Source: Sphingomonas sp. IC081
GTDB taxonomy: Bacteria; Pseudomonadota; Alphaproteobacteria; Sphingomonadales; Sphingomonadaceae
Assembly: GCF_006874585.1 (NCBI RefSeq)
Contig: NZ_CP029761.1
Coordinates: 3,235,001-3,299,000, forward strand
Length of the DNA stretch: 64,000 bases
Direction of reading: 5' to 3'
Positions within the stretch are counted from its first letter, which is position 1, and each line of letters starts with the position of its first letter. The position numbers were made by a program, and so were the translations under genes. Below are positions 45,282 to 53,188 of this stretch, piece by piece. Below the pieces are notes generated by a model. That model was not told the DNA's origin and ran no database searches. It saw only the letters and a list, made by a program, of their open reading frames with translations.

Positions 45282-45735
45282 GAAGCGTCACGATGGCGTC
45301 CACTTCCACGGCAGCGCCGAGCGGCAGCACCGGCACGCCGACAGCGCTGCGGGCATGCTTGCCGGCATCGCCGAATACCGAGACCATCAGTTCCGAAGCG
45401 CCGTTGGCGATCTTGGGCTGGTCGGTGAAATCGCCGGTCGAGTTGACGAAGGCGCCGAGCTTGACCACGCGCTCCACGCGGTCGAGCGAGCCGAGCGCGG
45501 CCTTGAGCTGGGCCAGGATCATCAGCGCGCAGGCCTGCGCCGCCTCGACGCCGGCGTCAAGGCTCACGTCCTCGCCCAGACGGCCGGTGACGAGCTTGCC
45601 GCCGACGAAGGGCAGCTGGCCCGAGACATAGGCGGTGTCGCCGGCGATCACCACCGGCACATAGGCGGCAACCGGAGCGGCGGCTTCGGGCAGCGTCAGG
45701 CCAAGGGCGGCAAGGCGGGTTTCGGCTTCAGTCAT
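45262..45735 (-). CDS. RidA family protein (YjgF/YER057c/UK114)
   Basis: The 157-aa protein belongs to the RidA superfamily: AGDTAYVSGQLPFVGGKLVTG, a long helix DAGVEAAQACALMILAQLKAA, VVKLGAFVNST, and the C-terminal VGVPVLPLGAAVEVDAIVTL. The usual catalytic Arg of the RidA deaminase (in R-V/I-x-V) is not where expected, so it may be a non-archetypal Rid member rather than an enamine deaminase. It sits between the HAD gene and the GDPD gene and overlaps the latter. Confidence 0.9.
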   Translation of the reverse strand: MTEAETRLAALGLTLPEAAAPVAAYVPVVIAGDTAYVSGQLPFVGGKLVTGRLGEDVSLDAGVEAAQACALMILAQLKAALGSLDRVERVVKLGAFVNSTGDFTDQPKIANGASELMVSVFGDAGKHARSAVGVPVLPLGAAVEVDAIVTLRAARLD

Positions 45736-45762
45736 GATGGAACGGTTTCCTGTCAGTTTGGA

Positions 45763-46395
45763 TCAGTGGGGGGTGTTGTCGGTCAGCCAGTCGAGCAGCC
45801 ACGGGGTGGCGCTCTTCCAGTCGTCGATTCGCGCATGGGCATGTCCCGCCGCATGGGCGCAGGCGATATGCGGCGCCAGCAGCGGCTCCGCGCAAAGATG
45901 CAGGCGGCCGATTTCCGGCGCGAACTCGGCTACCGAGCCGTGATGCTGGGCCAGATCGTCGATGAACACCGCGCGGCTGGGCGCATATTCCTCGAGGATC
46001 GCCTTGAGCGCCGGGCCTTTTGGTCCTTGGTTCGTGTAGACCCTGAGGTGGACACCGTGGTCGGCCAGCTGGCGCTGGCGGGCGTCCTGCCGGAAATCCA
46101 TGAGATTGGTGAGCACCACCACATCGGCATGTTCACCGATCGCGCGAATCGCGTCCATCGCGCCTTCCACGGCGGTCTGGCGATGCATCTGGCCATCGAA
46201 GAACTTGTTGAGCAGCGACCACATCTCGGCCTGTTCAAGCAATTCACCCGAGGCAGTGCGGCGCATCGCGCTGGAAAAGTCCCCGCGTGACATGTCGAAC
46301 GTGACGCCCTCGTCCTCGGCCAGCCAGTCGCGGAAGTGGCTGACCATGTAGAGCAGCACTTCGTCGCAGTCGGTGATCAGCAGCGGACGGCTCAT
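45763..46395 (-). CDS. HAD superfamily hydrolase
   Basis: The 210-aa protein has an N-terminal LLITDCDEVLLYMVSHFRDW, where the DxD-type nucleophile motif is DCDE; a Thr/Asn motif in VVVLTNLMDFRQD; and AVFIDDLAQHHGS as the metal-binding DD motif. The insert with helices (TASGELLEQAEMWSLLNKFF) is a cap. The substrate is unknown; it may be a phosphatase or dehalogenase-like enzyme. The ATG overlaps the DUF3572 stop. Confidence 0.85.
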   Translation of the reverse strand: MSRPLLITDCDEVLLYMVSHFRDWLAEDEGVTFDMSRGDFSSAMRRTASGELLEQAEMWSLLNKFFDGQMHRQTAVEGAMDAIRAIGEHADVVVLTNLMDFRQDARQRQLADHGVHLRVYTNQGPKGPALKAILEEYAPSRAVFIDDLAQHHGSVAEFAPEIGRLHLCAEPLLAPHIACAHAAGHAHARIDDWKSATPWLLDWLTDNTPH

Positions 46396-46601
46396 CGGCC
46401 GATCCTCTGACGGGCGGCGGCCAGTTCCTCGGGCTTTACGCCCAGCACGTCGGCGGCGGCGACAAGGTCCGGCTCGTGCGCACAGAGAAAATCGAGCACC
46501 GCCGTCAGCGTGCCGATCTCGCCCAGCGAGGTGCGCAGATGATCGGGCGTCAGGCCGGTCAGCGCCAGGAATCGCTCGGCACGATCGCCGTCGCCCAGCA
46601 C
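46392..46601 (-). CDS. DUF3572 family protein, start uncertain
   Basis: The 69-aa reading from GTG 46601 gives LGDGDRAERFLALTGLTPDH followed by EIGTLTAVLDFLCAHEPDLV, a clear DUF3572 match. The family's conserved start (AETLALHALGWVL) lies further upstream in the same open frame, so the real protein is probably about 93 aa and starts near 46673, where only CTG or ATT codons are available. A non-standard start, or loss of the ATG, is possible. First gene of the operon running to 43378. Confidence 0.7.
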   Translation of the reverse strand: MLGDGDRAERFLALTGLTPDHLRTSLGEIGTLTAVLDFLCAHEPDLVAAADVLGVKPEELAAARQRIGR

Positions 46602-46730
46602 CCAGCCCAGCGCGTGGAGCGCCAGCGTTTCGGCATCCTGCGATGAGGAAGGGGAACTTCCGAGAATTGTCAGCCTCGCTTGCCTGTCCTAGAGCGGCGG
46701 TTCAGCCACTAGATGGGGTTCAGGCGCGGA

Positions 46731-47093
46731 ATGGCAAAGCGAATCCTTGTTGTCGAGGACAACGACCTTAACCGGAAGCTCTTTTGCGATGTTCTCACGA
46801 GTCAGGGCTTCTCGGTGGAGCCGGTCGCGGACGGGCTCCACGCGCTCGACAGGGCGCGCGAATTCGTACCCAACCTCGTCATCATGGACATCCAGTTGCC
46901 CAATGTCTCGGGCCTGGACCTGATCGAGGCGGCCAAGAAGGACGCGGTCCTGCGCACGATCCCGGTGCTGGCCGTCACGGCCTATGCCGGCAAGGGCGAC
47001 GAGGAGCGCATCCGCGAGGCGGGGGCCGAAGGCTATCTCGCCAAGCCGGTCTCGATCGGTCCCTTCATGCAGGCCGTCCGGGCGCTGGTTTGA
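46731..47093 (+). CDS. divK: Single-domain response regulator DivK
   Basis: The 120-aa receiver matches DivK: KRILVVEDNDLNRKLFCDVL, phosphoacceptor Asp53 in LVIMDIQLPNVSGLDLIE, VLAVTAYAGKGDEERIREAGA and the Lys of YLAKPVSIGPF. DivK acts in the PleC/DivJ pathway that controls CtrA and cell polarity. ATG 46731 (MAKRIL) is preferred; an ATG at 46713 would add six residues. The last codons and stop are the first unit of a 33-bp tandem triplication. PleD, a common neighbour, is absent; acp-spt follows. Confidence 0.92.
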   Translation: MAKRILVVEDNDLNRKLFCDVLTSQGFSVEPVADGLHALDRAREFVPNLVIMDIQLPNVSGLDLIEAAKKDAVLRTIPVLAVTAYAGKGDEERIREAGAEGYLAKPVSIGPFMQAVRALV

Positions 47094-47173
47094 CCCTTCC
47101 CGCACGCGTTCCGGGCGCTGGTTTGGCCCTTCCCGCAAGCGTTCCGGGCGCTGGTTTGCCCCTTCCCGACGCG
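47075..47173 (+). repeat. 33-bp tandem repeat, three units, covering the divK 3-prime end
   Basis: Units are 47075-47107, 47108-47140 and 47141-47173, with the core TCCGGGCGCTGGTTTG then CCCTTCCCG. Unit 1 contains the last six divK codons and its TGA; in units 2 and 3 the stop position reads TGG and TGC, so copies 2 and 3 are downstream duplications of the gene end. There are no spacers between units. Confidence 0.9.
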
Positions 47174-47255
47174 CCCGTGCTTGACTTTACCCCCCGCCGC
47201 CGCTTTTGCGCCGCAATTATCGGCCAGAGCGCCGACCGAAATTACCGGAGTTGAA

Positions 47256-47501
47256 ATGACCATGGACCGCGCAGAGACCTCGGCCCGCATCGCCGCGCTG
47301 ATCGAACCTTTCAACAAGAAGGGCATCGAGATTACCGACGCGACCCGCTTCACCGACGATCTCGAATTCGACAGCCTGACCGTGATGGACTTCGTTGCCG
47401 AAATCGAAGACGGCTTCGACATCATCATCTCGATGAACCAGCAGGCCGAGATCGAGAACTACGGCCAGCTCGTCGACGCCGTGGTCAAGCTCCAGGGCTG
47501 A
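47256..47501 (+). CDS. Acyl carrier protein linked to sphingolipid synthesis
   Basis: The 81-aa acidic protein has the phosphopantetheine attachment site DDLEFDSLTVMDFVAEIED with Ser40 in DSL. ATG 47256 is preceded by CGGAG five bases upstream. It lies eleven bases before the serine palmitoyltransferase gene; a dedicated ACP next to spt is known from sphingolipid loci of Caulobacter and sphingomonads, where it carries the acyl chain condensed with serine. It is not the fatty-acid AcpP. Confidence 0.92.
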   Translation: MTMDRAETSARIAALIEPFNKKGIEITDATRFTDDLEFDSLTVMDFVAEIEDGFDIIISMNQQAEIENYGQLVDAVVKLQG

Positions 47502-47512
47502 AGGATTCTGCG

Positions 47513-48751
47513 ATGACCGACATGCTCAGCGATAACGAGACGCAAGGCGCAACCGACCTGTTCAGCAAGTTCGATCCGCTGATCGAGATGCGCAAGGGCC
47601 TGCTCTCCACCGGCGTGACCGATCCGTTCGGCCTCGTCATGGAAAAGGTGATCTCGCCCACCGTCGCAATGTGCAACGGGCGCGAGACGATCCTGCTCGG
47701 CACCTACAACTACATGGGCATGACCTTCGACCCCGACGTCATCGCCGCGGGCAAGCAGGCGCTGGACGACTTCGGTTCCGGCACTACCGGCAGCCGCGTG
47801 CTGAACGGCACCTACGCGGGGCACAAGGCGGTCGAGGAAGCGCTATGCGACTTCTACGACATGAAGCACGCCATGGTGTTCTCGACCGGCTATCAGGCCA
47901 ACCTCGGCATCATCTCGACCATCGCCGGCAAGGGCGATTACATCGTGCTCGACATCGACAGCCACGCCTCGATCTGGGACGGCTGCAAGATGGGCGACGC
48001 CGAAGTCGTGCCGTTCAAGCACAACGACATCGAGGCGATGGAAAAGCGCCTGCGCCGCATTCCCGAGGGCGCGGGCAAGCTGGTCGTGCTGGAAGGCGTC
48101 TACTCGATGCTGGGCGACATCGCCCCGCTCAAGGAAATGATCGCGGTCGCCAAGAAGTACGGCGCCATGGTGCTGGTGGACGAAGCGCACTCGATGGGCT
48201 TCATCGGCCCCAACGGCCGCGGCGTGGCCGAGGACCAGGGCTGCCTTGACGATGTCGACTTCGTGATCGGCACGTTCTCCAAGTCGGTCGGCACCGTCGG
48301 CGGCTTCTGCGTCTCGAACCACCCCAAGTTCGAGATCATGCGCCTGGTCTGCCGTCCTTACGTCTTCACCGCCAGCCTGCCGCCCAGCGTTGTCGCCACC
48401 GCCGCGACTTCGGTGCGCAAGCTGATGCACGCCGCCGACAAGCGCGCGCACCTCTGGGAAAACTCCAAGGTCCTGCACAAGGGCCTGACCGATGCCGGCT
48501 TCCAGCTCGGCACCGAGGAGCCGCAGAGCGCGATCATCGCCGTCATCATGCCCGACCTCGAACGCGGCGCGATGATGTGGGAAGCGCTGCTGCACGAGGG
48601 CCTCTACGTGAACCTCGCGCGTCCGCCGGCGACCCCTGCCAACATGACGCTGCTGCGCTGCTCGCTCTGCGCCGAGCACTCGGCCGAACAGGTCCAGCAG
48701 ATCATCGGCATGTTCACGCGTGCGGGCAAGACGGCCGGCATTCTCGGCTAA
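47513..48751 (+). CDS. spt: Serine palmitoyltransferase
   Basis: The 412-aa alpha-oxoamine synthase condenses L-serine with an acyl thioester to 3-ketosphinganine, the first step of sphingolipid synthesis, which in sphingomonads replaces lipopolysaccharide. Motifs are LLGTYNYMGMTFDPDV, GSGTTGSRVLNGTYAGHKAVE, VLVDEAHSMGFIGPNG (cofactor Asp and His) and GTFSKSVGTVGGF (PLP Lys about 257), matching the soluble Sphingomonas-type enzyme in length. The preceding ACP is probably its substrate carrier. Strong diagnostic for the lineage. Confidence 0.95.
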   Translation: MTDMLSDNETQGATDLFSKFDPLIEMRKGLLSTGVTDPFGLVMEKVISPTVAMCNGRETILLGTYNYMGMTFDPDVIAAGKQALDDFGSGTTGSRVLNGTYAGHKAVEEALCDFYDMKHAMVFSTGYQANLGIISTIAGKGDYIVLDIDSHASIWDGCKMGDAEVVPFKHNDIEAMEKRLRRIPEGAGKLVVLEGVYSMLGDIAPLKEMIAVAKKYGAMVLVDEAHSMGFIGPNGRGVAEDQGCLDDVDFVIGTFSKSVGTVGGFCVSNHPKFEIMRLVCRPYVFTASLPPSVVATAATSVRKLMHAADKRAHLWENSKVLHKGLTDAGFQLGTEEPQSAIIAVIMPDLERGAMMWEALLHEGLYVNLARPPATPANMTLLRCSLCAEHSAEQVQQIIGMFTRAGKTAGILG

Positions 48752-48785
48752 GCCGCGCTTGCGCGATCCAGGCAAAGGCCCGGGC

Positions 48786-49571
48786 ATGACGGTGCGGCTG
48801 CGCATCGTCGTGCCCGGGCTTTTGCTTGTGGGGCTGGGATTGGGGCTGGTCGGCCACAGTGTCTGGAAAGACCAGCGCCGCGCCCGCCTTGTCGGGCTGA
48901 CCGACAGCGCCTGCAGCCCGGCGGGCCGCTCGATCACCGGCAGCGACTACGACGACTGGGGCGGCCTGTGCTTCTACCGCGCCGCCAACACCGCCCTTCG
49001 GCGCGAGGGCCTGCATCCCGAAGTCGTGATGATCGGCGATTCGATCACGATGGGCTGGCCGACGCTGGGCACGCAAGTGGTCAATCGCGGCGTCGGCGGC
49101 CAGACCAGCAGCCAGATCCTGCTGCGTTTCCGGCAGGACGCGCTGGACCTCGGCCCGCGCATCATCCACCTCATGCTCGGCAGCAACGACGTGTTCGGCC
49201 TGACCGGCCCGGTCACGCTGGACCAGATCGACGGCAATGTCCGCACCATGGCCGAGCAGGCACGGCGGCACGGCGCGGTGCTGATCCTCGGCACGCTGCC
49301 GCCCTCGAAAGGTTTCGGCGGCCTGTTCGCGCCCGACCCAGGCCCCGCCATCGCCCGGGTCAACCAGCGCCTGAGCCAGATCGCCCGCCAGGAAGGGCTG
49401 GTCCTTGCCGACTACCACGCCGCCCTGGCGCGTCCCGACGGATCGATCCGCGAAGAGCTGTTCGTCGACGGCATCCACCCCAACGCGGCGGGTTATGCGG
49501 CGATGCAGCCGATCTACCGCGCCGCGCTTTCGGAGGCGGAACGACGCCGCAGTCAGGCCGCGACGCCGTAA
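48786..49571 (+). CDS. SGNH/GDSL hydrolase family lipase/esterase
   Basis: The 261-aa protein starts with a hydrophobic signal or anchor (LRIVVPGLLLVGLGLGLVGH). SGNH blocks are VVMIGDSITMGW (Ser), RGVGGQTSSQILLRF (Gly), MLGSNDVFG (Asn) and DGIHPNAAGY (Asp and His). Such enzymes hydrolyse esters, often acetyl groups on polysaccharides or lipids. It lies 34 bp after spt on the same strand and may be cotranscribed; a link to sphingolipid or envelope modification is only suggested by position. Confidence 0.88.
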   Translation: MTVRLRIVVPGLLLVGLGLGLVGHSVWKDQRRARLVGLTDSACSPAGRSITGSDYDDWGGLCFYRAANTALRREGLHPEVVMIGDSITMGWPTLGTQVVNRGVGGQTSSQILLRFRQDALDLGPRIIHLMLGSNDVFGLTGPVTLDQIDGNVRTMAEQARRHGAVLILGTLPPSKGFGGLFAPDPGPAIARVNQRLSQIARQEGLVLADYHAALARPDGSIREELFVDGIHPNAAGYAAMQPIYRAALSEAERRRSQAATP

Positions 49572-49593
49572 GGCCGCCTCCGAGACTATCTGG

Positions 49594-49663
49594 AAATTCG
49601 CAAAAAGCGCATTTCGCGGCACCGGGCCGGTGCCGCCACGAAAATACCCGTTCGGGCATTTTC
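49594..49663. repeat. Three-hairpin intergenic repeat element, short form
   Basis: It has hairpin E (GAAATTCGC with GCGCATTTC, one mismatch), stem B (GCGGCACCGG, 49616-49625, with CCGGTGCCGC, 49627-49636) and hairpin A (GAAAATACCCG with CGGGCATTTTC, one mismatch). Order and sequence match the element at 21114-21287 in reverse orientation, without its internal 87-nt insert. It lies between convergent genes. Confidence 0.75.
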
Positions 49664-49674
49664 AAAACAGCCTC

Positions 49675-50223
49675 TCACCCCTTGTGGCGATCGACCAGCG
49701 CGAGGAAGTTCTCCAGCCAGCCGCCGACGAACCCGGCCGACTGCTCGCCGATGGTGCCTTCAGGCGTGATCAGCCCGTCCTTCCACTGGATGAACGCCTC
49801 GGGCGCGCCGAGCGTGGGCATGTCGAGATAGGCCAGCACGTTGCGCAAGTGCTGCTGTGCCAGCGCCGAGCCGATGGCACCGATCGAAACACCGATCACG
49901 CCCGCCGGCTTGCCCGCCCAGACGCTCTGCCCATAAGGGCGCGAGGCATGGTCGATGGCGTTCTTGAGCACGCCCGGGAACGACCGGTTGTATTCCGGCG
50001 TCACGAAGATCACGCCGTCCGAACCGGCAATGAGCGCCTTGAGCGCCGTGACCGGCTCGGCCTGATCGGCATCGTCGTCCTGGTCGTAGAGCGGCAGCGA
50101 GCCGATGTCGGCAAAGGTGAATTCATGGCCCTCACCCGCCGGCAGGCGGATCAGCGCTTCCGCGAACTGGCGGTTGAACGATCCTGCGCGCAGGCTTCCG
50201 ACGACAACGGCGATCTTCGACAT
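49675..50223 (-). CDS. NAD(P)H-dependent FMN reductase
   Basis: The 182-aa flavodoxin-like protein has IAVVGSLRAGSFNRQFAEAL (FMN phosphate loop), PLYDQDDDADQAEPVTALKA, VIFVTPEYNRSFPGVLKNAI (the conserved PEYN loop) and PAGVIGVSIGAIGSALAQQH. These enzymes reduce FMN or quinones with NAD(P)H, and can supply reduced flavin to monooxygenases such as those of the catabolic cluster beginning here. It is the last gene on the minus strand after the VOC gene, with a 103-bp gap. Confidence 0.92.
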   Translation of the reverse strand: MSKIAVVVGSLRAGSFNRQFAEALIRLPAGEGHEFTFADIGSLPLYDQDDDADQAEPVTALKALIAGSDGVIFVTPEYNRSFPGVLKNAIDHASRPYGQSVWAGKPAGVIGVSIGAIGSALAQQHLRNVLAYLDMPTLGAPEAFIQWKDGLITPEGTIGEQSAGFVGGWLENFLALVDRHKG

Positions 50224-50326
50224 GACGACTCCTTACGGCTACTGGCTGCCGCGCGGCACTATCCCTGCAAATGGTAGCCTTTGGAAGTCCCCATAAAATG
50301 AGGGAAGTGCTGCCCGTCATCTGCCG

Positions 50327-51397
50327 TCAGATCGCGTGTTCGTCGTCCTCGGTCAGTTCGCCCAGCTTGCCCTCGGCGGGCTGCTTGCCCGGCTTGTGCT
50401 TGCGGTGCGCCTCGAAGCTGGCGCGGTCGGCATCGAACGTCATGTCCCAGGGAATGTTGTCGCCCCGGAAGATCGGCGGGGCATTGTTCGACCACAGCAG
50501 CGAGCCGAAGCGGAAGTCCCAGGCCCGCGGCACCCAGTTCTCGTCGAGATAGTCGGTATCGGCGTGATACTCGGCCTCGCCCGCCTTGCCGGGCATGTCG
50601 CAGTAATAATAGATCGCGCTGGAAATGCGGTGGCGCGAGATGCCGCCCGAGCTGTTCATGCTCTCGTTCTTCCAGCCCTTCGCCTCCATGATGTTGGCGC
50701 CGAGCATGACTTCGTCGATGTCGTCCATGCCGAAGGCGATGTGCATGAACTTGAAGTGGTCGGGGGCGATGGGAAGGTCGCAGTTCACCCAGAAGATCGA
50801 GTGGTGCTCATAGGTGCCGCCCGCGCGCGCGAAGATGCCGACGCCCTTCGAATGGTCGACATAGTGGAAGCCGAAGTGGCGCTCGTAGAACTCGAAACTG
50901 CCGACGTAATCGGGCGAGAAGAACACCACGTGGTTGATCGTCTTGGGCACCGCCCGCTGGCGCCAGATGCGGTGCTGGTTGAAGCGCGGATAGCTGGCGG
51001 GGGTGTTGACCGGGCTCGCTTCCGAATGGAACGCCCGCTTGGCCCAGACGCGCAGGGCGATCGGCTGGCCGTCGGGGCAGACGGCGTGGACGGTGCCGTC
51101 GGCATCGCGCGTCACCGCCACTTCCGAGGCGAGGCTGGCGGCGATTGCCTCAAGGTTGTCGGCACTGTCGACGCCCCAGACGGTTTCCTTGAGGCCGTCG
51201 CCGGGGAACGGGTCCGGGCTCGGCAGGCGGGCGTCGCCGTGGCGCAGCACGATCAGCCGGCTGCCCGAGGCAAGGCGGAACACCGCCTCGTCCTCGCCCG
51301 CGCGTTCCATCGGCAGGCCGAAATCGGTCCAGAACCGTGCGTGCTCGGCCACGTCGGCGACGCCGAACAGGACGCTCTCTACTCCCAGAATGCTCAT
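50327..51397 (-). CDS. VOC-fold protein related to type I extradiol dioxygenases
   Basis: The 356-aa protein is made of two vicinal-oxygen-chelate modules: residues 1-120 (LGVESVLFGVADVAEHARFW) and 150-300 (TINHVVFFSPDYVGSFEFYE, then DHFKFMHIAFGMDDIDE). Candidate metal ligands are His in NHVVFF, His in FKFMHIAF and a Glu later. This is the layout of biphenyl-diol-type ring-cleaving dioxygenases, though the final Glu region is atypical. The tail is charged. Neighbouring FAD enzymes and a transporter suggest a catabolic role. Confidence 0.8.
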   Translation of the reverse strand: MSILGVESVLFGVADVAEHARFWTDFGLPMERAGEDEAVFRLASGSRLIVLRHGDARLPSPDPFPGDGLKETVWGVDSADNLEAIAASLASEVAVTRDADGTVHAVCPDGQPIALRVWAKRAFHSEASPVNTPASYPRFNQHRIWRQRAVPKTINHVVFFSPDYVGSFEFYERHFGFHYVDHSKGVGIFARAGGTYEHHSIFWVNCDLPIAPDHFKFMHIAFGMDDIDEVMLGANIMEAKGWKNESMNSSGGISRHRISSAIYYYCDMPGKAGEAEYHADTDYLDENWVPRAWDFRFGSLLWSNNAPPIFRGDNIPWDMTFDADRASFEAHRKHKPGKQPAEGKLGELTEDDEHAI

Positions 51398-51502
51398 GCT
51401 TGTCTCGATCCTGACTTTTCCAGAGCTCGGTTATGACCGGCAGGATGAGCCAGGAAAAACGCATGGAATCGGATCGCAGCTATCGAGCGCGCCGAATTGG
51501 CG

Positions 51503-52774
51503 TCAGGTGGAAAACGCCGCCTCGGTATGGCGCGGCACCCAGAGCAGGCCGACCAGGCTGAGCACGGCGGCAAGCGAGATGTAGAGGCCGACGAACAGCA
51601 CCCCGCCCCTGTCCACCAGCCCCTGCGCCACCGCCGGCGCAAAACCGCCGCCGAGAATGCCGCCGACGTTGAAGGCGATCGAGGATCCCGTGTAGCGCAC
51701 CCGCGCATCGAACAGCTGCGGCAGCAGCGAGGCGAGCGGGCCATAGACAAAGCCCATGGTGAACAGGCCAAGCGAGAGGAACGCGGCGATGGCGGTGAGC
51801 GATCCGGCCGCGAACATCGGGCCCATCAGCAGGCCGACAACGATGGCGCCCGCACTGCCCGCGATCAGCACCGTGCGCGAGGTCCAGCGGTCCGCCGCAT
51901 AACCGGCCAGCACGATGCCCACGGCCATGAACAGGATCGCGAAAAGCTGCACGCCAAGGAACGCCTGACGGTCGTAGCCGAGCGTCGTGGTGCCATAACC
52001 CAGCGCAAAGGCGGTGGTGAGGTAATAGATCGCGAAACAGGCGACGACCGCGAACGTGCCCGCCAGCGTCTGGCGCAAGTGGGTGCGGAACAGCTCGATG
52101 ATCGGGATCGCCTTGGGCTGCTCGCCGTGCGTGGCCGCAAAGGACGGGGTTTCCGCGAGGCGGAAGCGGATCCACAGGCCGAGGCCGACCAGCACCGAAC
52201 TCAGCAGGAACGGGATGCGCCAGCCCCAGCGCACGAAATCGCTTTCGGACAGGGTCAGGCTGAGCACGAGGAACAGGCCGTTCGCCGCGATGAAACCCAC
52301 CGGCGCCCCCAGCTGCGGGAACATGCCGAAGCGCGCGCGCCAGCCCGGCGGGGCATTCTCCACCGCCAGCAGCGCCGCGCCGCCCCATTCGCCGCCAAGG
52401 CCAAGGCCCTGGGCAAAACGCATCAGGCAGAGCAGGAACGGCGCGATCCAGCCCGCGCTCTCGTAAGTGGGCAAAAGACCGATGGCGACCGTCGCCCCGC
52501 CCATCAAGAGCAGCGAGGCGACCAGCGTCGACTTGCGGCCGATCCGGTCCCCGAAGTGGCCGAACAGCGTCGCCCCCACCGGGCGGGCGACAAAGGCCAC
52601 GCCGAAACTGGCATAGGCGGCAAGCTGCTGGATCGAGGCGGAATGGGCCGGGAAGAACAGCGGCCCGAACACCAGCGCGGCGGCGGTGGCGTAGACGTAG
52701 AAGTCGTAAAACTCGACCGCGGTGCCGACCAGGCTGGCGGTCAGGATGCGCGCATGACGGCGGTATGCGTTCAC
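51503..52774 (-). CDS. MFS transporter, metabolite:H+ symporter (MHS) family
   Basis: The 423-aa protein has twelve membrane helices. ASLVGTAVEFYDFYVYATAA is the MHS signature in helix 1, ATLFGHFGDRIGRKSTLVAS is the MFS loop 2-3 motif, and RFAQGLGLGGEWGGAALL the helix 4 motif with the GGEWGG block typical of MHS carriers (KgtP, ShiA, ProP). MHS members import carboxylates, aromatic acids or betaines with protons. Start is probably GTG. It probably imports the substrate of the nearby oxidative enzymes. Confidence 0.92.
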   Translation of the reverse strand: MNAYRRHARILTASLVGTAVEFYDFYVYATAAALVFGPLFFPAHSASIQQLAAYASFGVAFVARPVGATLFGHFGDRIGRKSTLVASLLLMGGATVAIGLLPTYESAGWIAPFLLCLMRFAQGLGLGGEWGGAALLAVENAPPGWRARFGMFPQLGAPVGFIAANGLFLVLSLTLSESDFVRWGWRIPFLLSSVLVGLGLWIRFRLAETPSFAATHGEQPKAIPIIELFRTHLRQTLAGTFAVVACFAIYYLTTAFALGYGTTTLGYDRQAFLGVQLFAILFMAVGIVLAGYAADRWTSRTVLIAGSAGAIVVGLLMGPMFAAGSLTAIAAFLSLGLFTMGFVYGPLASLLPQLFDARVRYTGSSIAFNVGGILGGGFAPAVAQGLVDRGGVLFVGLYISLAAVLSLVGLLWVPRHTEAAFST

Positions 52775-52909
52775 CGGCCCGCGCCTTTAGCCACGCGGTT
52801 GCCCCGATCTGCCGTCACTTGCGCTGTCCTTTTCGAAAATTGCGAATCGGAGCGGACTTACGGCAATTGTTGCAGGAGTACACCCGCGCTCGCGCATTTT
52901 TCGCAGGAT

Positions 52910-52942
52910 GCAGAGGCGCAGGCGCGCAGCTTGCGCCTCTGC
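52910..52942 (-). terminator. Hairpin after the 79-aa gene
   Basis: GCAGAGGCGCA (52910-52920) and TGCGCCTCTGC (52932-52942) pair perfectly around an 11-nt loop, six bases after the stop of the small minus-strand gene. A run of A/T follows only weakly on the minus strand. Confidence 0.5.
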
Positions 52943-52948
52943 CCCATG

Positions 52949-53188
52949 TCAGCGCCCCTTGCGGAACAGCAGGCTGAGGATGAACAGGATCGTCCTGGCA
53001 TCCAGCAGCTTGAGCGCCGCGCGCGCTTCTTCCGGCGTCACTTTGGCGACCATCGGCATCGCCCCGAAGATCTTGCCGCGGATCATCAGGTTGTCGCCGT
53101 CCCGCTCGATCCGGCGCACCGCCATCAGTTCCTTGTCCTGCGCATCGAGGATGCGCATTACCGGGGCCTTCTTGTTCTGCGCCATCAT
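52949..53188 (-). CDS. Small hypothetical protein coupled to the FAD oxidoreductase gene
   Basis: The 79-aa protein (MMAQNKKAPVMRILDAQDKE, then RRIERDGDNLMIRGKIFGA and a C-terminal hydrophobic stretch LDARTILFILSLLFRKG) belongs to no family I can name. The start ATGATG overlaps the stop of the FAD oxidoreductase gene, so the two are translationally coupled. The C-terminal hydrophobic patch may attach it to the membrane or to its partner. Third gene of the SDR-FAD oxidoreductase unit. Confidence 0.75.
   Translation of the reverse strand: MMAQNKKAPVMRILDAQDKELMAVRRIERDGDNLMIRGKIFGAMPMVAKVTPEEARAALKLLDARTILFILSLLFRKGR

Noticed and set aside
47075..47173. Possible CRISPR array
   Set aside because: The 33-bp units are directly adjacent with no spacers and arise from the divK coding end.
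47094..47255. Open frame joining divK to the acyl carrier protein gene
   Set aside because: The divK TGA is at the conserved family length and the ACP has its own CGGAG and ATG; the open spacer is probably chance in GC-rich repeats.
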